Positions 1-11,831 of a stretch of DNA of 64,000 nt are shown in pieces; position 1 is the stretch's first letter; every line of letters starts with the position of its first letter. Position numbers and translations under genes: made by a program. The DNA is from Staphylococcus capitis subsp. capitis. Its GTDB lineage: Bacteria > Bacillota > Bacilli > Staphylococcales > Staphylococcaceae. Under the pieces are notes generated by a model, which worked only from the letters and a program-made list of their open reading frames with translations, was not told the DNA's origin and did not search any database. The stretch covers positions 1,302,001-1,366,000 of the forward strand of contig NZ_CP145263.1 in the NCBI RefSeq assembly GCF_040739495.1, given 5' to 3'.

Positions 1-697
1 TACTACGATTCTCGCGCATGATTCAAGTGTTGGCGGAAAAGTAGGTATTAATTCAAAGCATGGTAAAAATCTTATCGGTGCCTTTTATCGACCTAAAGCT
101 GTCATCTATGATTTAAATTTCTTAGAAACGCTTCCTTATAATGAAGTTTTGAGTGGTTATGCTGAGGTCTATAAACATGCATTATTGAATGGTAAGGAAG
201 CTACGCAAAATATAGAGGCACATTTTAGTTCTGATAAACAGTTAAAATCTTTAGATCAACTAGACTACTACTTATTTAAAGGCATAGAAACAAAATTGCA
301 CATCGTTGTTGAAGACGAAAAAGAAAAAGGTATGAGAAAATTTCTTAACTTAGGTCACACTTTTGGTCATGCTGTGGAATATGAACATAAAATACCACAT
401 GGTCATGCAGTAATGATAGGCATACTCTATCAATTTATTGTAGCTAATCAAATGTTGCATACCGAATATGATATTCAACATTTCATTAATTATCTCCAAT
501 GTTTAAATTATCCTTTAGAGATTATCCCTAAGCTTAATTTTGAAGACACATATCAATTTATGTTACTTGATAAGAAAAATAACAGTGAAGGTATTCAAAT
601 GGTCTTACTTCAAGATTGGGGTAGTCCTATTGTACTTCATGTTGATAAAACGAGACATCTTAAAGCATTTAATCAATTACAGTCATATTTTAGGTAG
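1..697 (+). CDS. aroB: 3-dehydroquinate synthase, C-terminal part (5' end outside window)
   Basis: The frame is open from base 2 to the TAG at 695-697 and encodes about 231 residues of a protein usually near 355, so the N-terminus lies upstream of the window. The product converts DAHP to 3-dehydroquinate in the shikimate pathway (cytosol, NAD and metal dependent). Visible family motifs are [18 protein letters not shown] and AEVYKH (metal-ligand Glu), followed by GHTFGHAVE and IPHGHAV, which carry the two metal-ligand His residues. It runs directly into aroA, two consecutive shikimate-pathway steps in one transcript. Assignment is firm; only completeness is limited. Confidence 0.96.
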   Translation, partial: TTILAHDSSVGGKVGINSKHGKNLIGAFYRPKAVIYDLNFLETLPYNEVLSGYAEVYKHALLNGKEATQNIEAHFSSDKQLKSLDQLDYYLFKGIETKLHIVVEDEKEKGMRKFLNLGHTFGHAVEYEHKIPHGHAVMIGILYQFIVANQMLHTEYDIQHFINYLQCLNYPLEIIPKLNFEDTYQFMLLDKKNNSEGIQMVLLQDWGSPIVLHVDKTRHLKAFNQLQSYFR

Positions 698-706
698 GTG
701 ATAAAC

Positions 707-2008
707 ATGACTAATAGTGAAGTTATCGACATCAATGGCCCTTTAAAGGGTGAAATAGAAGTTCCGGGAGACAAGTCCATGACACACCGAGCAATCATGC
801 TTGCATCTCTAGCGACAGGTCAAACTACAATTTATAAGCCTTTACTTGGAGAAGATTGTCGCCGTACTATGGAAATATTTGAGTTATTAGGTGTTAAAAT
901 AACTGAACATGAAGAGACAATCATTATTGACTCACCTGGTTATCAACAATTTAAGACACCACACCAAGTGTTGTATACGGGGAATTCTGGAACAACAACA
1001 CGTTTATTGGCGGGACTACTTAGTGGTTTAGGAATTGAAAGCATACTATCTGGTGATGTTTCTATTGGTAAAAGACCTATGGATCGTGTCCTAAAACCAT
1101 TGTTACAAATGAATGCTCATATTTCAGGTATTGAAGGAAATTATACCCCTTTAATTATTAAGCCATCTATTATTAAAGGTATAGAATATCAAATGGAGGT
1201 TGCTAGTGCTCAAGTAAAAAGTGCAATTTTATTTGCGAGTATCTTTTCAGAGGAGGCAACAACCGTCACTGAAATTGATGTGAGTAGAAATCATACAGAG
1301 ACAATGTTTGAACATTTTAATATTCCAATTGAGATTGAGGGTAAGACGATTCGAACTTCACCTCATGCAATTCAACACATCAAAGCACAGGATTTCCATG
1401 TGCCTGGAGATATTTCGTCAGCAGCGTTCTTTATTGTAGCCGCGCTAATTACACCTGGAAGCGATATTACAATTCATAATGTTGGCATTAACCCGACACG
1501 TTCAGGTATCATAGACATCGTTGAACTTATGGGGGGTAATATTGAATTAAACAATGTGACTCACGACGCTGAACCTACAGCTTCTATTCGAGTTAAATAC
1601 ACCCCAACTTTAAAGCCAATTACTATTGAAGGTGATATAGTACCTAAAGCGATTGACGAACTTCCTGTAGTCGCATTATTATGTACTCAAGCTTCAGGTA
1701 CTTGTATTATCAAAGATGCAGAAGAATTAAAGGTAAAAGAAACGAATCGAATAGATACAACTGCTGATATGCTCAATATGCTAGGTTTCAGCCTACAACC
1801 AACAAACGATGGATTGATTATACATCCTTCTGAATTTAAAGCGAGTGCAACAGTAGATAGTCAAACGGATCATCGTATAGGTATGATGTTAGCTGTAGCT
1901 TCGTTACTAAGTTCTGAACCTTTAACAATAGAGCAATTTGACGCAGTTAATGTATCTTTCCCAGGTTTCTTACCAAAATTAAAGCTTTTAGAAAATGAGG
2001 GAAAATAA
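707..2008 (+). CDS. aroA: 3-phosphoshikimate 1-carboxyvinyltransferase (EPSP synthase)
   Basis: The 433-residue enzyme transfers enolpyruvate from PEP to shikimate-3-phosphate. The motifs GDKSMTHR (about residues 21-28), [30 protein letters not shown] and DHRIGMM are all present. The GNSGTTTR form matches the class II, naturally glyphosate-tolerant type known in S. aureus (family knowledge, not tested here). The ATG at 707 is preferred over the in-frame GTG at 698 because AGGTG sits about 7 bases before it; the ribosome site overlaps the aroB stop, suggesting translational coupling. It lies in the aroB-aroA-ypiA-ypiB-ypjA run. Confidence 0.97.
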   Translation: MTNSEVIDINGPLKGEIEVPGDKSMTHRAIMLASLATGQTTIYKPLLGEDCRRTMEIFELLGVKITEHEETIIIDSPGYQQFKTPHQVLYTGNSGTTTRLLAGLLSGLGIESILSGDVSIGKRPMDRVLKPLLQMNAHISGIEGNYTPLIIKPSIIKGIEYQMEVASAQVKSAILFASIFSEEATTVTEIDVSRNHTETMFEHFNIPIEIEGKTIRTSPHAIQHIKAQDFHVPGDISSAAFFIVAALITPGSDITIHNVGINPTRSGIIDIVELMGGNIELNNVTHDAEPTASIRVKYTPTLKPITIEGDIVPKAIDELPVVALLCTQASGTCIIKDAEELKVKETNRIDTTADMLNMLGFSLQPTNDGLIIHPSEFKASATVDSQTDHRIGMMLAVASLLSSEPLTIEQFDAVNVSFPGFLPKLKLLENEGK

Positions 2009-2011
2009 ATT

Positions 2012-3256
2012 ATGGAAGATATCTATAAATTAATAGACGATATCAATCTACAAAAATTAGAGAATTTAGACTCTCGTGTAAACGAAGCATTAAGTTCAAA
2101 TAACGATGACGCGTTATTTATCTTAGGTGAAACATTATATAATTTCGGTTTAACACCTCAAGGTTTAGAAGTGTTTAGAACGTTATATCATAAATATCCT
2201 GATGAAAGTGAATTACTTATTTACTTCATTGAAGGATTAATGTCTGAGAATCAAACTGATGAAGCATTAGAATATTTAGCTGAAGTTGAAACATCAACTG
2301 AAAAGTTAATGCTAGAAGCTGATTTATATCAACAAATTAATATGTTGGAAGTTGCCATTGATAAGCTTCAAGAAGCGTTAGAAATTGAACCTAACGACCC
2401 AATTATTCATTTCGCTTTAGCTGAATTACTATACTTTGATGGACAATATTTACGCGCTACAACTGAGTATGAGACAGTACTAGAGACAGGCGAATACCAA
2501 GTGAATGGCGTTAATTTATTTTCAAGAATGGCCGACTGTAGTTTACAAAGTGGTAACTATACAGATTCTATTGGATTATTTGATGAAATTAGTGAAGATG
2601 AAATGAACTCTGAGGATTATTTCAAGAAGGCTATTGCTTATGAAAAGAACGATTTAACGCAAGAAGCGATAAAAATCATGAAAACATTATTGTCTAAAGA
2701 TCCTGACTTTATTCAAGGTTATTTCTACTTACAATCATTATATGAAAATGAAAAGAACTACCCAGATGCGATTGAAACAGGTAAAGAAGGGCTTAGACTA
2801 AGTCAGTTCTACAAAGAGCTTATGGTGTCTACAGGTAGCTTAGAAATAGAGCATGGCGATGCGAATGAAGGTGTTGAATTATTAAAACAAGCACTTGAAG
2901 TCGACAATGCCTATCATGAACCATTGCTAATATTAAGTGATTTATACCGAAATGAAGAAGATTATGAAGCAATTATTCAACTTCTTACCTTTGTAGATGA
3001 GGAAGACTTAGACCCTGTGTTTATGTGGCATTTAGCATATGCTTATGGTCATGAAGAACTCGATAAAGAAGCTCAACATTTCTTCGAATTAGCATACCCG
3101 ACTTTAAATACACAGTCTGAATTTTTAAGCGATTATTATTTCTATCTATTAGAAATTGGACATAAAGACAAAGCAAAATCAATTTTAGATAAATTATTAG
3201 AAATTGACCCTAGTAATGAAACTTGGCATGATGAAGCTATGAGAATCCAATCTTAA
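2012..3256 (+). CDS. ypiA: TPR-repeat protein, YpiA family
   Basis: This 414-residue acidic protein is made almost entirely of helical repeats of about 34 residues of TPR type (for example ALFILGETLYNFGLTPQGLEV and repeated AEALYFDG-like helices). It has no signal peptide or membrane segment and is probably a cytosolic scaffold. It starts three bases after the aroA stop with GAGGGAAA as ribosome site. In B. subtilis the same position after the EPSP synthase gene is held by ypiA. Molecular role is not established; the call rests on repeats and gene order. Confidence 0.85.
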   Translation: MEDIYKLIDDINLQKLENLDSRVNEALSSNNDDALFILGETLYNFGLTPQGLEVFRTLYHKYPDESELLIYFIEGLMSENQTDEALEYLAEVETSTEKLMLEADLYQQINMLEVAIDKLQEALEIEPNDPIIHFALAELLYFDGQYLRATTEYETVLETGEYQVNGVNLFSRMADCSLQSGNYTDSIGLFDEISEDEMNSEDYFKKAIAYEKNDLTQEAIKIMKTLLSKDPDFIQGYFYLQSLYENEKNYPDAIETGKEGLRLSQFYKELMVSTGSLEIEHGDANEGVELLKQALEVDNAYHEPLLILSDLYRNEEDYEAIIQLLTFVDEEDLDPVFMWHLAYAYGHEELDKEAQHFFELAYPTLNTQSEFLSDYYFYLLEIGHKDKAKSILDKLLEIDPSNETWHDEAMRIQS

Positions 3257-3270
3257 GTGGGTGAATACTA

Positions 3271-3837
3271 ATGAATGAATCGCTCATACGAATGAAGCAA
3301 AGCTTTTTAGAGTATTTACTATTTCAATACCGTTTCAAATCACGCATTACCGTTTGGGTACTTAATTACTTAAAAGCAAATCATGACAAACTGAACCTTG
3401 TTCATTTCGTAAGTGGAAAAATTAAACAACATCATACTTTAGAGATTGCAGAAGTAAACGCACATGCTTCTGCAATTCATTTTACTAAAGACGATCAAAC
3501 ATACATTAACACGAACGAGATCTTTGAATATATCGCTAATAATACAATTCGTCTAGATATTCAAATACATTTTGCGGATAATCATAAGTATGAACCTCGC
3601 TACGACGATTTAATCTTGGCACAATTGATTCATTCACCAAGTTACTCCGCATACGTACAAGATTTATATGCGATTTCAATGAATCAAAGAAAGCAATCTT
3701 CTTTGATTGAAAATTTACAAGAAAATATTGATTTGAGTTTACAAATGAATGAACCAGAAAGATTTTATCAACTTACACAAATTTTAAATGCATTGAAAAT
3801 GAAAGACGTTGATGCTATACACGAGGAAGAACAATGA
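3271..3837 (+). CDS. ypiB: YpiB family protein (UPF0302)
   Basis: This is a 188-residue soluble protein of the YpiB/UPF0302 family, with an N-terminal basic region (residues 1-40) and a helical, charged C-terminus with repeated acidic residues. The ATG follows AGTGGGTG, and its last four bases overlap the next start (ATGA), so translation of the two is coupled. In Bacillus the homologue lies next to ypiA and the cytochrome bc genes, which are absent here. Function is unknown. Confidence 0.82.
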   Translation: MNESLIRMKQSFLEYLLFQYRFKSRITVWVLNYLKANHDKLNLVHFVSGKIKQHHTLEIAEVNAHASAIHFTKDDQTYINTNEIFEYIANNTIRLDIQIHFADNHKYEPRYDDLILAQLIHSPSYSAYVQDLYAISMNQRKQSSLIENLQENIDLSLQMNEPERFYQLTQILNALKMKDVDAIHEEEQ

Positions 3838-4433
3838 GTGACTATAAATGGATATGGGAAATGACACTTTATAGGAAATGGGTGCTTATTTTCTTAATTA
3901 TATGTAATGTGGCAGGAACGATTTACGGCTATGATTGGTATAGTGGACAACTATATATTACTCCACGTTATTTTAAACCATTTGTACCTGATAGCCCCAC
4001 AGCATCACTTTTTCTAAGCTTATCTATCATGCTCATGTTGTTTAACAAACATTCCGCAATTTTAAATGCTCTAGCCTTTGTAACTTTAATTAAGTATGGC
4101 GTGTGGGCAGTTATCATGAATATTCTTATGTTTGTTGAGCAGGGTGAAGTGACAATTAACGGTATTATGTTAATTGTATCCCACGGTATTATGGCCGTTG
4201 AAGCTATCTATTTTTATCCACGCTTTAAAGTAACAATGACTGGGTTCTTAGTCGCTTTAATATGGGTATTGATTAATGACATAATCGATTATGGTTTCGG
4301 TCAATTTCCTTATTATGACTTTATTGCTTCACATACATTTCAAATCGGAGTATTATCAGTATGTCTGAGTATAAGTGCCTTAATTTTATACTTAGTTTTA
4401 CAACGTTTTATGAAAGTTAAAACATTTGATTAA
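3834..4433 (+). CDS. ypjA: DUF1405 family integral membrane protein (YpjA-like)
   Basis: This is a 199-residue hydrophobic protein with about six predicted membrane spans and short charged loops, including a conserved-looking YDWYSGQL segment after the first span. It matches the DUF1405/YpjA membrane family by length, topology and position after ypiB. There is a 4-base overlap with ypiB. No catalytic motif is evident; it may be a transporter-like or structural membrane protein, but no function can be assigned from sequence. Confidence 0.8.
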   Translation: MSDYKWIWEMTLYRKWVLIFLIICNVAGTIYGYDWYSGQLYITPRYFKPFVPDSPTASLFLSLSIMLMLFNKHSAILNALAFVTLIKYGVWAVIMNILMFVEQGEVTINGIMLIVSHGIMAVEAIYFYPRFKVTMTGFLVALIWVLINDIIDYGFGQFPYYDFIASHTFQIGVLSVCLSISALILYLVLQRFMKVKTFD

Positions 4434-4477
4434 ACACTATTTTGTCAGTAAAATAATACTAGAGGAGAGTGAGTTTA

Positions 4478-5173
4478 ATGTCTTTAATATCTATGATTAT
4501 ATATTTCGTAATATTAATGGTCATCCCAATGTGGGCTCAACATAAAGTTAAATCTAATTATGAAAAGTATTCACAAGTGAGATCCACTAGTGGTAAAACA
4601 GGTAGAGAAGTTGCTGAAGAAATACTACATGCAAATGGTATTTACGATGTAGATGTCGTTAAAGGTGACGGATTCTTAACAGACCACTATGACCCTAGTA
4701 AAAAAGTTGTTTGTTTATCTCCTGCAAACTACGATAGACCTTCAGTTGCTGGTACAGCAATTGCAGCCCATGAAGTTGGGCACGCAATTCAACACCAACA
4801 AGGTTATGCACCATTAAGATTTAGAAGTGCACTTGTACCACTTGCTAATATCGGTAGTTCTTTAAGTTACATGGTTATCATGTTAGGTATCGTGTTAACT
4901 GCTTTCGGAAGTGCATTTGGTTCAACTGCATTATGGATTGGTGCTGGATTAATGTCACTTGCAGTATTATTCTCAATCGTGACATTACCTGTTGAGTTTA
5001 ATGCTAGTTCAAGAGCAATGAAGCAAATCACTGCTTTAAATATCGTAAATGAGAAAGAATACAAACACGCTAAGAAAGTGTTATCTGCAGCAGCAATGAC
5101 TTATGTTGCTTCAACAGCAGTAGCGTTAGCTGAACTTGCACGTATCATTTTACTTGCAAGATCAAGCGAATAA
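4478..5173 (+). CDS. Membrane-bound neutral zinc metallopeptidase, YugP type
   Basis: The 231-residue protein has an N-terminal membrane segment (residues 1-18), a zinc-binding HEVGH motif at residues 98-102 and two or three further spans (about 128-175 and 200-225). This is the layout of the YugP/Zn_peptidase_2 family of membrane proteases, predicted to cut membrane or secreted proteins. The ATG at 4478 is chosen over GTG 4469 because AGGAG lies at a sensible distance only from the former. It is followed by a clear hairpin terminator, closing the aroB-to-here cluster. Confidence 0.85.
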   Translation: MSLISMIIYFVILMVIPMWAQHKVKSNYEKYSQVRSTSGKTGREVAEEILHANGIYDVDVVKGDGFLTDHYDPSKKVVCLSPANYDRPSVAGTAIAAHEVGHAIQHQQGYAPLRFRSALVPLANIGSSLSYMVIMLGIVLTAFGSAFGSTALWIGAGLMSLAVLFSIVTLPVEFNASSRAMKQITALNIVNEKEYKHAKKVLSAAAMTYVASTAVALAELARIILLARSSE

Positions 5174-5191
5174 TTAAATAAATACTTTTTA

Positions 5192-5239
5192 TAAACCTGG
5201 TTAAGATTACATGTAGATGTAATACTTACCAGGTTTTTT
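5192..5239 (+). terminator. Intrinsic terminator after the YugP-type protease gene
   Basis: AAACCTGGT and ACCAGGTTT form a stem with a long, partly self-paired loop, followed by a run of T. It separates the aro/ypi cluster from the ypjD-bshA cluster. Confidence 0.8.
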
Positions 5240-5343
5240 ATTTTCAACATAAATCTACAGTTTCTATTATTGCACTTGAAATGCATCAACTAACAAATTG
5301 TAATATACTATATGAGAAACGCATTAAAGGAGAATACCATAAA

Positions 5344-5661
5344 ATGAAATCGATGGAACAAATGCAAAAAGAAGTTGACGAATATATTGGTCAATTTAAA
5401 GCAGGCTACTTCTCACCACTAGCAAATCTCGCTAGAATGACTGAAGAAGTAGGAGAGTTAGCAAGAGAAATTAATCATCATTATGGTGAAAAGAAGAAAA
5501 AAGATTCTGAAGCTGACAATACCATCAAAGCTGAATTAGGGGATAACTTATTTGTATTATTATGTATCGCTAATTCACTAGATATAGATATGACTGAAAG
5601 TTTTAATGAAACGATGGAGAAATTTAATACACGAGATAAAGATCGTTTCGAAAGAAAATAA
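5344..5661 (+). CDS. ypjD: MazG-like nucleotide pyrophosphohydrolase
   Basis: This 105-residue all-alpha NTP pyrophosphohydrolase domain carries the EEVGE and ELGDNLF segments that supply the metal-binding acidic residues (ExxE...ExxD). The family cleaves NTPs or dNTPs, often modified ones, to NMP and pyrophosphate, a house-cleaning role. The ATG at 5344 is preceded by AAAGGAG; the longer open frame to 5281 has no ribosome site. It lies immediately before bshA, as ypjD lies near bshA in Bacillus. The substrate is unknown. Confidence 0.88.
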   Translation: MKSMEQMQKEVDEYIGQFKAGYFSPLANLARMTEEVGELAREINHHYGEKKKKDSEADNTIKAELGDNLFVLLCIANSLDIDMTESFNETMEKFNTRDKDRFERK

Positions 5662-5683
5662 TATATAGAAAGGATGGGCACAG

Positions 5684-6814
5684 ATGAAAATCGGTATTAC
5701 TTGTTACCCGTCCATGGGCGGCTCTGGAATCATTGCAACAGAGCTTGGTATAAAGATGGCTGAACGCGGACACGACGTTCATTTTATTACCTCGAATATT
5801 CCTTTTAGAATACGTAAACCTTTACCGAATATTACTTTCCATCAAGTTGAAGTGAATCAATATGCAGTATTTCAATATCCGCCATATGATATCACATTAA
5901 GTACTAAAATATCTGACGTCATTAAAGAATACGATTTAGACGTTTTACATATGCATTACGCCGTACCACACGCGGTTTGTGGCATTTTAGCAAAGCAAAT
6001 GTCTGGCAAAGATGTAAAGATTATGACTACACTTCACGGCACAGATATTACAGTGCTTGGTTATGATCATTCGCTTAAGAATGCTATTAAATTCGGTATC
6101 GAACAAAGTGACATTGTTACCAGTGTGAGTCATTCTCTTGCACAACAAACATATGAAATTATTGATACAAATAAAGAAATTGTACCTATTTATAATTTTG
6201 TTCGTGAAAATGAATTCCCAACACGACATAATGAAGAATTAAAGGATTGTTACGGCATATTACCTGAAGAGAAGGTACTCATTCATGTATCAAACTTCCG
6301 AAGAGTAAAACGTATTGATACAATCATTGAAACATTCGCCAAAGTACATGAACGAATTCCTAGTAAACTAATATTACTTGGAGACGGTCCAGAATTACTA
6401 GATATGCGCCAAAAAGCTCGCGAACTCAATGTAGAAGAGCATGTACTATTTTTAGGTAAACAAAATGATGTAAGTGCATTTTATCAACTATCAGATCTCG
6501 TGCTACTTTTAAGTGAAAAAGAAAGTTTTGGTTTAACTTTATTAGAGGCAATGAAGACGGGTGTATTACCAATTGGTACAAATGCTGGAGGTATCAAAGA
6601 GGTAATTAAGCATGAAGAGACGGGCTTTATAGTAAATATTGGTGACAGTGAACAAGCAGCGCAATATGCGATTCAGCTCTTAGAAAATCCCAATTTATAT
6701 AAACAAATGCAATCAAAAATGCTTGAAGATATTCGTGATCGCTTTGCTTCAAAATTGATTACTGATCAGTATGAACATTATTATAAAAAAATGTTAGAAC
6801 AAGGTGAAAATTAA
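5684..6814 (+). CDS. bshA: N-acetyl-alpha-D-glucosaminyl L-malate synthase, first step of bacillithiol synthesis
   Basis: The 376-residue GT4-family glycosyltransferase joins UDP-GlcNAc to L-malate, starting the pathway to the redox thiol bacillithiol. The N-terminal Rossmann half begins [24 protein letters not shown] and [10 protein letters not shown] are seen mid-N-domain; the C-terminal GT4 motif [11 protein letters not shown] lies near residue 280. AAGGATG precedes the ATG. The cca gene starts two bases beyond the stop, and the pair lies in the conserved bshA-cca-birA order. A bacilliredoxin is encoded about 28 kb downstream. Confidence 0.95.
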   Translation: MKIGITCYPSMGGSGIIATELGIKMAERGHDVHFITSNIPFRIRKPLPNITFHQVEVNQYAVFQYPPYDITLSTKISDVIKEYDLDVLHMHYAVPHAVCGILAKQMSGKDVKIMTTLHGTDITVLGYDHSLKNAIKFGIEQSDIVTSVSHSLAQQTYEIIDTNKEIVPIYNFVRENEFPTRHNEELKDCYGILPEEKVLIHVSNFRRVKRIDTIIETFAKVHERIPSKLILLGDGPELLDMRQKARELNVEEHVLFLGKQNDVSAFYQLSDLVLLLSEKESFGLTLLEAMKTGVLPIGTNAGGIKEVIKHEETGFIVNIGDSEQAAQYAIQLLENPNLYKQMQSKMLEDIRDRFASKLITDQYEHYYKKMLEQGEN

Positions 6815-6815
6815 G

Positions 6816-8018
6816 ATGAGTAACGAGTTATTTGAACGTGCCAAACCAATATTAGATCATATTCAGCATCATGGATTTGAAGCATACTTCGTTGGGGGTT
6901 CAGTTCGTGATTATCTCATGGGACGAGAAATCCATGATATTGATATTACTACCAGTGCAACGCCTAATGAAATTGAAGATATTTTTGAGAAGACCATTCC
7001 AATAGGTAAGGAACATGGTACTATCAATGTCGTTTATCATCATGAAAATTATGAAGTAACAACATTTCGTGCTGAAGAAGATTATGTGGATCATCGTAGA
7101 CCGAGCGAAGTGCACTTCGTACGTGATTTATACCAAGACGTACAACGTCGAGATTTCACTGTAAATGCCATTGCAATGGATTCTAATTATAAAACATATG
7201 ATTATTTTGAGGGTGAACGCGATTTAAAAGAACGGCTGATTCGTACAGTAGGTGAACCTCGTGAACGATTTGAAGAGGATGCGTTACGTATCATTCGAGG
7301 ACTACGTTTTCAAGCTCAACTCGATTTTAAGATTGTAGACAATACATTTGATGCGATGCGCAAGCAGATTGCTGATATTCAATACCTATCTATAGAACGC
7401 ATTGTTGTTGAACTAAAGAAACTCATTAAGGGTATCAATGTTGCTCAAAGTTTTAATCAAATGAAAGAGATAGATGCTTTTAAGCACATTCCATTTTTTA
7501 ATTCATTTAATATGCAACGCGTTCATATCGATGAACCATTAGAATTTGAAATGTGGATCGCTATCATGCTAGCTCAGCAACCGATTACTGATACACTTAA
7601 ATTACTAAAGATTAGCAACAACGAAAAATCGAAAATTCACACCTTAGCGAATTTAATTGAAACTTTACCAAAGGTACAATCTAAGTCGGATTTAATTATT
7701 GTGATTTATGATAATGACATAAAAAATATTAAAAATGTATTAGCTACTAAAGAAACACTCAAGAAAAACAATCTTAACACACCTAATCCTTTAATCTTAA
7801 ATGAACGTTCTATTGAAGAAGTTTATAACCAGCTACCTATCCATCATCGAAAGGAAATGGCTATCAATGGTGGTGATATTATCCAACACCTTAATACGAA
7901 ATCAGGACCGTGGTTAAAAGATGTGTTAAGACAAATAGAAGTGGCAATTATCACAAAACAAATTAAGAATACTAAAGTTGAAATACTAGAATGGGTGGAT
8001 GCGAATGTCAAAGTATAG
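6816..8018 (+). CDS. cca: CCA-adding tRNA nucleotidyltransferase
   Basis: This 400-residue class II nucleotidyltransferase builds or repairs the 3' CCA end of tRNAs. The motifs are [10 protein letters not shown] (near residue 27), the catalytic DIDITT aspartates, [11 protein letters not shown] and [19 protein letters not shown] 6816 follows AGGTG at about 9 bases; the in-frame GTG at 6804 lies inside bshA and is less likely. The 3' end overlaps the birA start by 14 bases. Confidence 0.95.
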   Translation: MSNELFERAKPILDHIQHHGFEAYFVGGSVRDYLMGREIHDIDITTSATPNEIEDIFEKTIPIGKEHGTINVVYHHENYEVTTFRAEEDYVDHRRPSEVHFVRDLYQDVQRRDFTVNAIAMDSNYKTYDYFEGERDLKERLIRTVGEPRERFEEDALRIIRGLRFQAQLDFKIVDNTFDAMRKQIADIQYLSIERIVVELKKLIKGINVAQSFNQMKEIDAFKHIPFFNSFNMQRVHIDEPLEFEMWIAIMLAQQPITDTLKLLKISNNEKSKIHTLANLIETLPKVQSKSDLIIVIYDNDIKNIKNVLATKETLKKNNLNTPNPLILNERSIEEVYNQLPIHHRKEMAINGGDIIQHLNTKSGPWLKDVLRQIEVAIITKQIKNTKVEILEWVDANVKV

Positions 8019-8976
8019 TCAAGACGTAGTAAGAATGTTATATGAGAATCAACCAAATTACATCTCAGGACAATTTATAGCTGATCAACTTAATATAACA
8101 CGAGCAGGCGTTAAAAAAATTATCGATCAATTAAAAAACGATGGTTGTGACATCGAATCCGTCAATCATAAAGGTCATCAGCTCAATGCACTCCCCGATC
8201 AATGGTACAGTGGCATTGTTCAACCCATCGTAAAAGATTTTGATTCAATTGATCAGATAGAAGTTTATAACTCAGTTGATTCAACACAAACTAAAGCTAA
8301 AAAAGCATTAGTAGGCAACAAATCATCATTTTTAATTTTAAGTGATGAACAAACAGAAGGACGAGGACGCTTTAATCGCAATTGGAGTTCATCTAAGGGT
8401 AAAGGTCTGTGGATGTCTCTAGTATTAAGACCAAATGTTCCATTTGCAATGATTCCTAAATTTAATTTATTTATCGCATTGGGAATTAGGGATGCCATTC
8501 AACAATTCTCTAATGATCGTGTAGCAATTAAATGGCCTAATGATATTTACATTGGGAAAAAGAAAATTTGTGGTTTTTTAACTGAAATGGTAGCTAATTA
8601 TGATGCTATAGAAGCAATTATATGTGGTATAGGTATTAATATGAATCATGTTGAGGACGACTTTAATGATGAAATACGTCACATTGCAACAAGTATGAGG
8701 TTGCATGCTGATGATAAAATAAATCGTTATGATTTTCTAAAAATACTACTCTATGAGATTAATAAACGTTATAAACAATTCTTAGAGCAACCATTTGAGA
8801 TGATTCGAGAAGAATATATTGCAGCAACCAATATGTGGAATCGTCAATTAAGATTTACCGAGAATGGTCACCAATTTATAGGTAAGGCATTTGATATCGA
8901 CCAAGATGGTTTCTTACTTGTGAAAGATGACGAAGGGAATTTACATCGACTAATGAGTGCAGATATAGATTTATAA
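8005..8976 (+). CDS. birA: Biotin-protein ligase / biotin operon repressor
   Basis: The 323-residue bifunctional protein has an N-terminal winged helix (about residues 1-65; [20 protein letters not shown]) and a central ligase domain with GRGRFNRNW (biotinyl-AMP loop) and [15 protein letters not shown], plus a C-terminal SH3-like domain. It attaches biotin to carboxylases and, as biotinyl-AMP complex, is expected to repress biotin genes. ATG 8005 follows GGTGG; the alternative ATG 7999 lies too close to that site. It is translationally overlapped with cca. Confidence 0.95.
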   Translation: MSKYSQDVVRMLYENQPNYISGQFIADQLNITRAGVKKIIDQLKNDGCDIESVNHKGHQLNALPDQWYSGIVQPIVKDFDSIDQIEVYNSVDSTQTKAKKALVGNKSSFLILSDEQTEGRGRFNRNWSSSKGKGLWMSLVLRPNVPFAMIPKFNLFIALGIRDAIQQFSNDRVAIKWPNDIYIGKKKICGFLTEMVANYDAIEAIICGIGINMNHVEDDFNDEIRHIATSMRLHADDKINRYDFLKILLYEINKRYKQFLEQPFEMIREEYIAATNMWNRQLRFTENGHQFIGKAFDIDQDGFLLVKDDEGNLHRLMSADIDL

Positions 8977-9003
8977 ACACTGAAGACAAGGAGAGAGGGC
9001 GTT

Positions 9004-11706
9004 ATGGGAATTGCAACCTATGCAGTTGTTGATTTAGAAACAACTGGTAATCAACTAGATTATGATGAAATTATTCAAATAGGCATTACTTTCGTAAGCA
9101 ATCATAAAATTATTGATACTTATCATTCAATGATTCGCACTGATTTAGAAATTCCTCCATTTATTCAAGCTTTGACATCTATAGAAGAGGACATGCTCGC
9201 TCAAGCACCTTATTTCAATGAAGTTGCTGAGGATATTTACGACCAAATTAAAGATTGCATTTTCGTGGCACATAATATTTCTTTTGATCTTAATTTCATT
9301 AAAAATGCTTTCAATAACTGTGACATTCAATTCAAACCTAAGAAAGTGATGGATACACTTGAATTGTTTAAAATCGCGTTCCCAACAGATAAAAGTTACC
9401 AGTTAAGCGAGCTCGCTCAAGCACATGATATACCATTAGACAAAGCACATCGTGCCGATGAAGATGCTACAACGACTGCAAAGTTAATGATTAAGGCCTT
9501 CAAAAAGTTTGAAAGTTTACCTTTAGATACGCAAAAGCAACTTTATTATTTAAGTAAAAACCTTAAATATGATTTATACAATATCCTTTTCGAAATGGTA
9601 AGAACAAATCAATCGAAACCCTTGGATGACCAATTTGGCCAATTCGAACAAATCATATATCGTAAACAAGTAGATTTAAAAGGTCCACAAACAAATTTTG
9701 AAGGTTCTCTTAAAACGCTTTATAAAAAAGCTACGAAAGCTCTAAATATGACTTATCGTCCTCAACAACTTTATCTTTCAGAAATTATTCTTGATCAACT
9801 GATGCATAGTGATAAAGCAATGATTGAAGCGCCTCTAGGAAGTGGTAAGTCCCTTGCATATTTACTTGCAGCACTCATGTACAATATTGAGACTGGGCGA
9901 CACGTGATGATATCTACAAATACTAAAATACTGCAGAGTCAGTTACTTGAAAAAGATATTCCTGCATTAAACGAGGCATTAAAATTTAAAATCAACGCAT
10001 CTCTGATCAAAAGTAAAAATGATTACATTTCACTTGGTTTGATTAGTCAAATCTTAAAAGATGATACTAATAACTATGAAGTTAGCATTCTAAAAATGCA
10101 ATTATTAATTTGGATTACAGAAACAACTACAGGTGATATCCAAGAATTAAACTTAAAAGGCGGACAGAAAATGTATTTCGATCAAAAGATTGAAACTTAC
10201 GTTCCTGTACGTCATGACATCCATTACTACAATTTTATAAAACGTAACGCTCAAAATATTCAAATCGGTATTACGAATCACGCACATTTAATTCATTCGG
10301 ATGCAGAAAATTCAATATATCAATTATTCGACGATTGTATCATTGATGAAGCACACCGATTACCAGATTATGCCCTAAATCAAGTCACTAATGAATTGAA
10401 CTATTCTGATATTAAATATCAATTAGGCTTAATCGGTAGAAACGAAAATGAAAAACTACTTAAAGCTATAGACAAATTAGAACAACAACGTATTCTTGAG
10501 AAATTAGATATAGCACCTATTGATGTATTCGGACTTAAATCAAACATCAATGACATCCATGACTTGAATGAGCGTTTATTTACAACGATTTATGAAATTA
10601 TTCAGTCATCTGAAGTCTATGACGATGAAGTTCATAAGTATCATTATGTTTACCAATTTGAGACTGATAATATATTAAAAGATTTACACGCTATCATTGA
10701 TAAACTAAATAAAACGTTGGAAATTTTTAATGGCATTAGCCATAAAACAATTAAATCGATTCGTAAACAGTTACTTTATCTCAACGATAGATTTAAACAA
10801 ATAGAGCAAAGTTTAAAAGATAATCATACAAGTTATATTTCAATCAAAAATCTAACTCAAAAGTCTACAATTCGTTTGCTTGTTAAAGACTTTGCAGTAA
10901 AAGATATTTTGACAACTCAAGTTCTTGATAAATTTAATTCGCTCACTTTTATTTCCGGTACGTTAACTTTCAATCATTCATTTGATAACTTTAAGAATTG
11001 GTTTAACGATCATACCGAATTTAATACATTTGAAGTATCGACATCGATGAAAGCCTCTAAAAATACGAGCGTTTTTATTCCTACTGATGTAGCTTCTTAT
11101 AATTATAAGAATATTGAAGACTACGTGGCATCAATTGTGGATTATCTTGTCGAATATGTCACTATGACTCAATCAAAATGTCTCGTCTTATTTACAAGTT
11201 ACAAGATGATGCATATGGTTCAAGATATGTTAAACGAATTACCACCATTTGAGGACTACGTGATACTCACTCAACAACAGAATCAAAATTATAAAATAGT
11301 TCAGCAATTTAATAACTTTGAAAAATCTATCTTGTTAGGTACATCAACATTCTTTGAAGGCTTCGACTTTCAAGCTGATGGTATTAAGTGTGTCATGATA
11401 GCTAAGCTACCATTTATGAGTAAACACAATACGAAATATTGGCTTATGGACACTGAATTTACGTCAACGTTCAAAGATTACGTCCTTCCAGACGCTGTCA
11501 CTCGATTTAGACAAGGATTAGGTCGTTTGATACGTAATGAGGATGATAAAGGGCTTATAGTATCATTCGATGATCGTTTAATCAATAGTAATTTTAAGAA
11601 TTTCTTTGCTCAAACCTTGGAAAATTATCGCCAGAAAAAAGGGGATATTCAACAATTCAATAAATTACTCGGACATATTCAGAAATCAATTAAAAAAGGA
11701 AAATAG
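9004..11706 (+). CDS. dinG: DinG family 3'-5' exonuclease/helicase-like protein
   Basis: The 900-residue protein begins with a DEDD exonuclease domain (DLETTG near residue 10, HNISFDLNF, and HRADEDA near 155). It continues into a superfamily 2 helicase fold with Walker A APLGSGKS near residue 278 and DEAH near 447, and C-terminal QGLGRLIR. The Firmicute exonuclease-fused DinG proteins lack the iron-sulfur cluster of E. coli DinG, and the S. aureus protein was reported to act as a 3'-5' exonuclease rather than a helicase (recalled knowledge). GGAGAG precedes ATG. Likely role: DNA or RNA end processing in repair. Confidence 0.93.
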   Translation: MGIATYAVVDLETTGNQLDYDEIIQIGITFVSNHKIIDTYHSMIRTDLEIPPFIQALTSIEEDMLAQAPYFNEVAEDIYDQIKDCIFVAHNISFDLNFIKNAFNNCDIQFKPKKVMDTLELFKIAFPTDKSYQLSELAQAHDIPLDKAHRADEDATTTAKLMIKAFKKFESLPLDTQKQLYYLSKNLKYDLYNILFEMVRTNQSKPLDDQFGQFEQIIYRKQVDLKGPQTNFEGSLKTLYKKATKALNMTYRPQQLYLSEIILDQLMHSDKAMIEAPLGSGKSLAYLLAALMYNIETGRHVMISTNTKILQSQLLEKDIPALNEALKFKINASLIKSKNDYISLGLISQILKDDTNNYEVSILKMQLLIWITETTTGDIQELNLKGGQKMYFDQKIETYVPVRHDIHYYNFIKRNAQNIQIGITNHAHLIHSDAENSIYQLFDDCIIDEAHRLPDYALNQVTNELNYSDIKYQLGLIGRNENEKLLKAIDKLEQQRILEKLDIAPIDVFGLKSNINDIHDLNERLFTTIYEIIQSSEVYDDEVHKYHYVYQFETDNILKDLHAIIDKLNKTLEIFNGISHKTIKSIRKQLLYLNDRFKQIEQSLKDNHTSYISIKNLTQKSTIRLLVKDFAVKDILTTQVLDKFNSLTFISGTLTFNHSFDNFKNWFNDHTEFNTFEVSTSMKASKNTSVFIPTDVASYNYKNIEDYVASIVDYLVEYVTMTQSKCLVLFTSYKMMHMVQDMLNELPPFEDYVILTQQQNQNYKIVQQFNNFEKSILLGTSTFFEGFDFQADGIKCVMIAKLPFMSKHNTKYWLMDTEFTSTFKDYVLPDAVTRFRQGLGRLIRNEDDKGLIVSFDDRLINSNFKNFFAQTLENYRQKKGDIQQFNKLLGHIQKSIKKGK

Positions 11707-11831
11707 AGTTTAATTTGACGTAGCGAAGTCATTTTCAAGAAAGCAATCACAGAAGTCAACATGTAGAAGTTAATAGAAGATTTTGTTAAAATAAATAAGT
11801 ATTAAAAGAATAGAAAAATAGGAGTTTGGTT

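Noticed and set aside
5481..5681. Minus-strand ORF opposite the MazG-like gene, and many similar antisense frames elsewhere
   Set aside because: Lie entirely within well-supported genes, lack ribosome sites and show no recognisable domain.
11707..11831. asnS leader considered as a T-box
   Set aside because: No specifier stem, T-box sequence or terminator/antiterminator pair can be seen in 125 bases.
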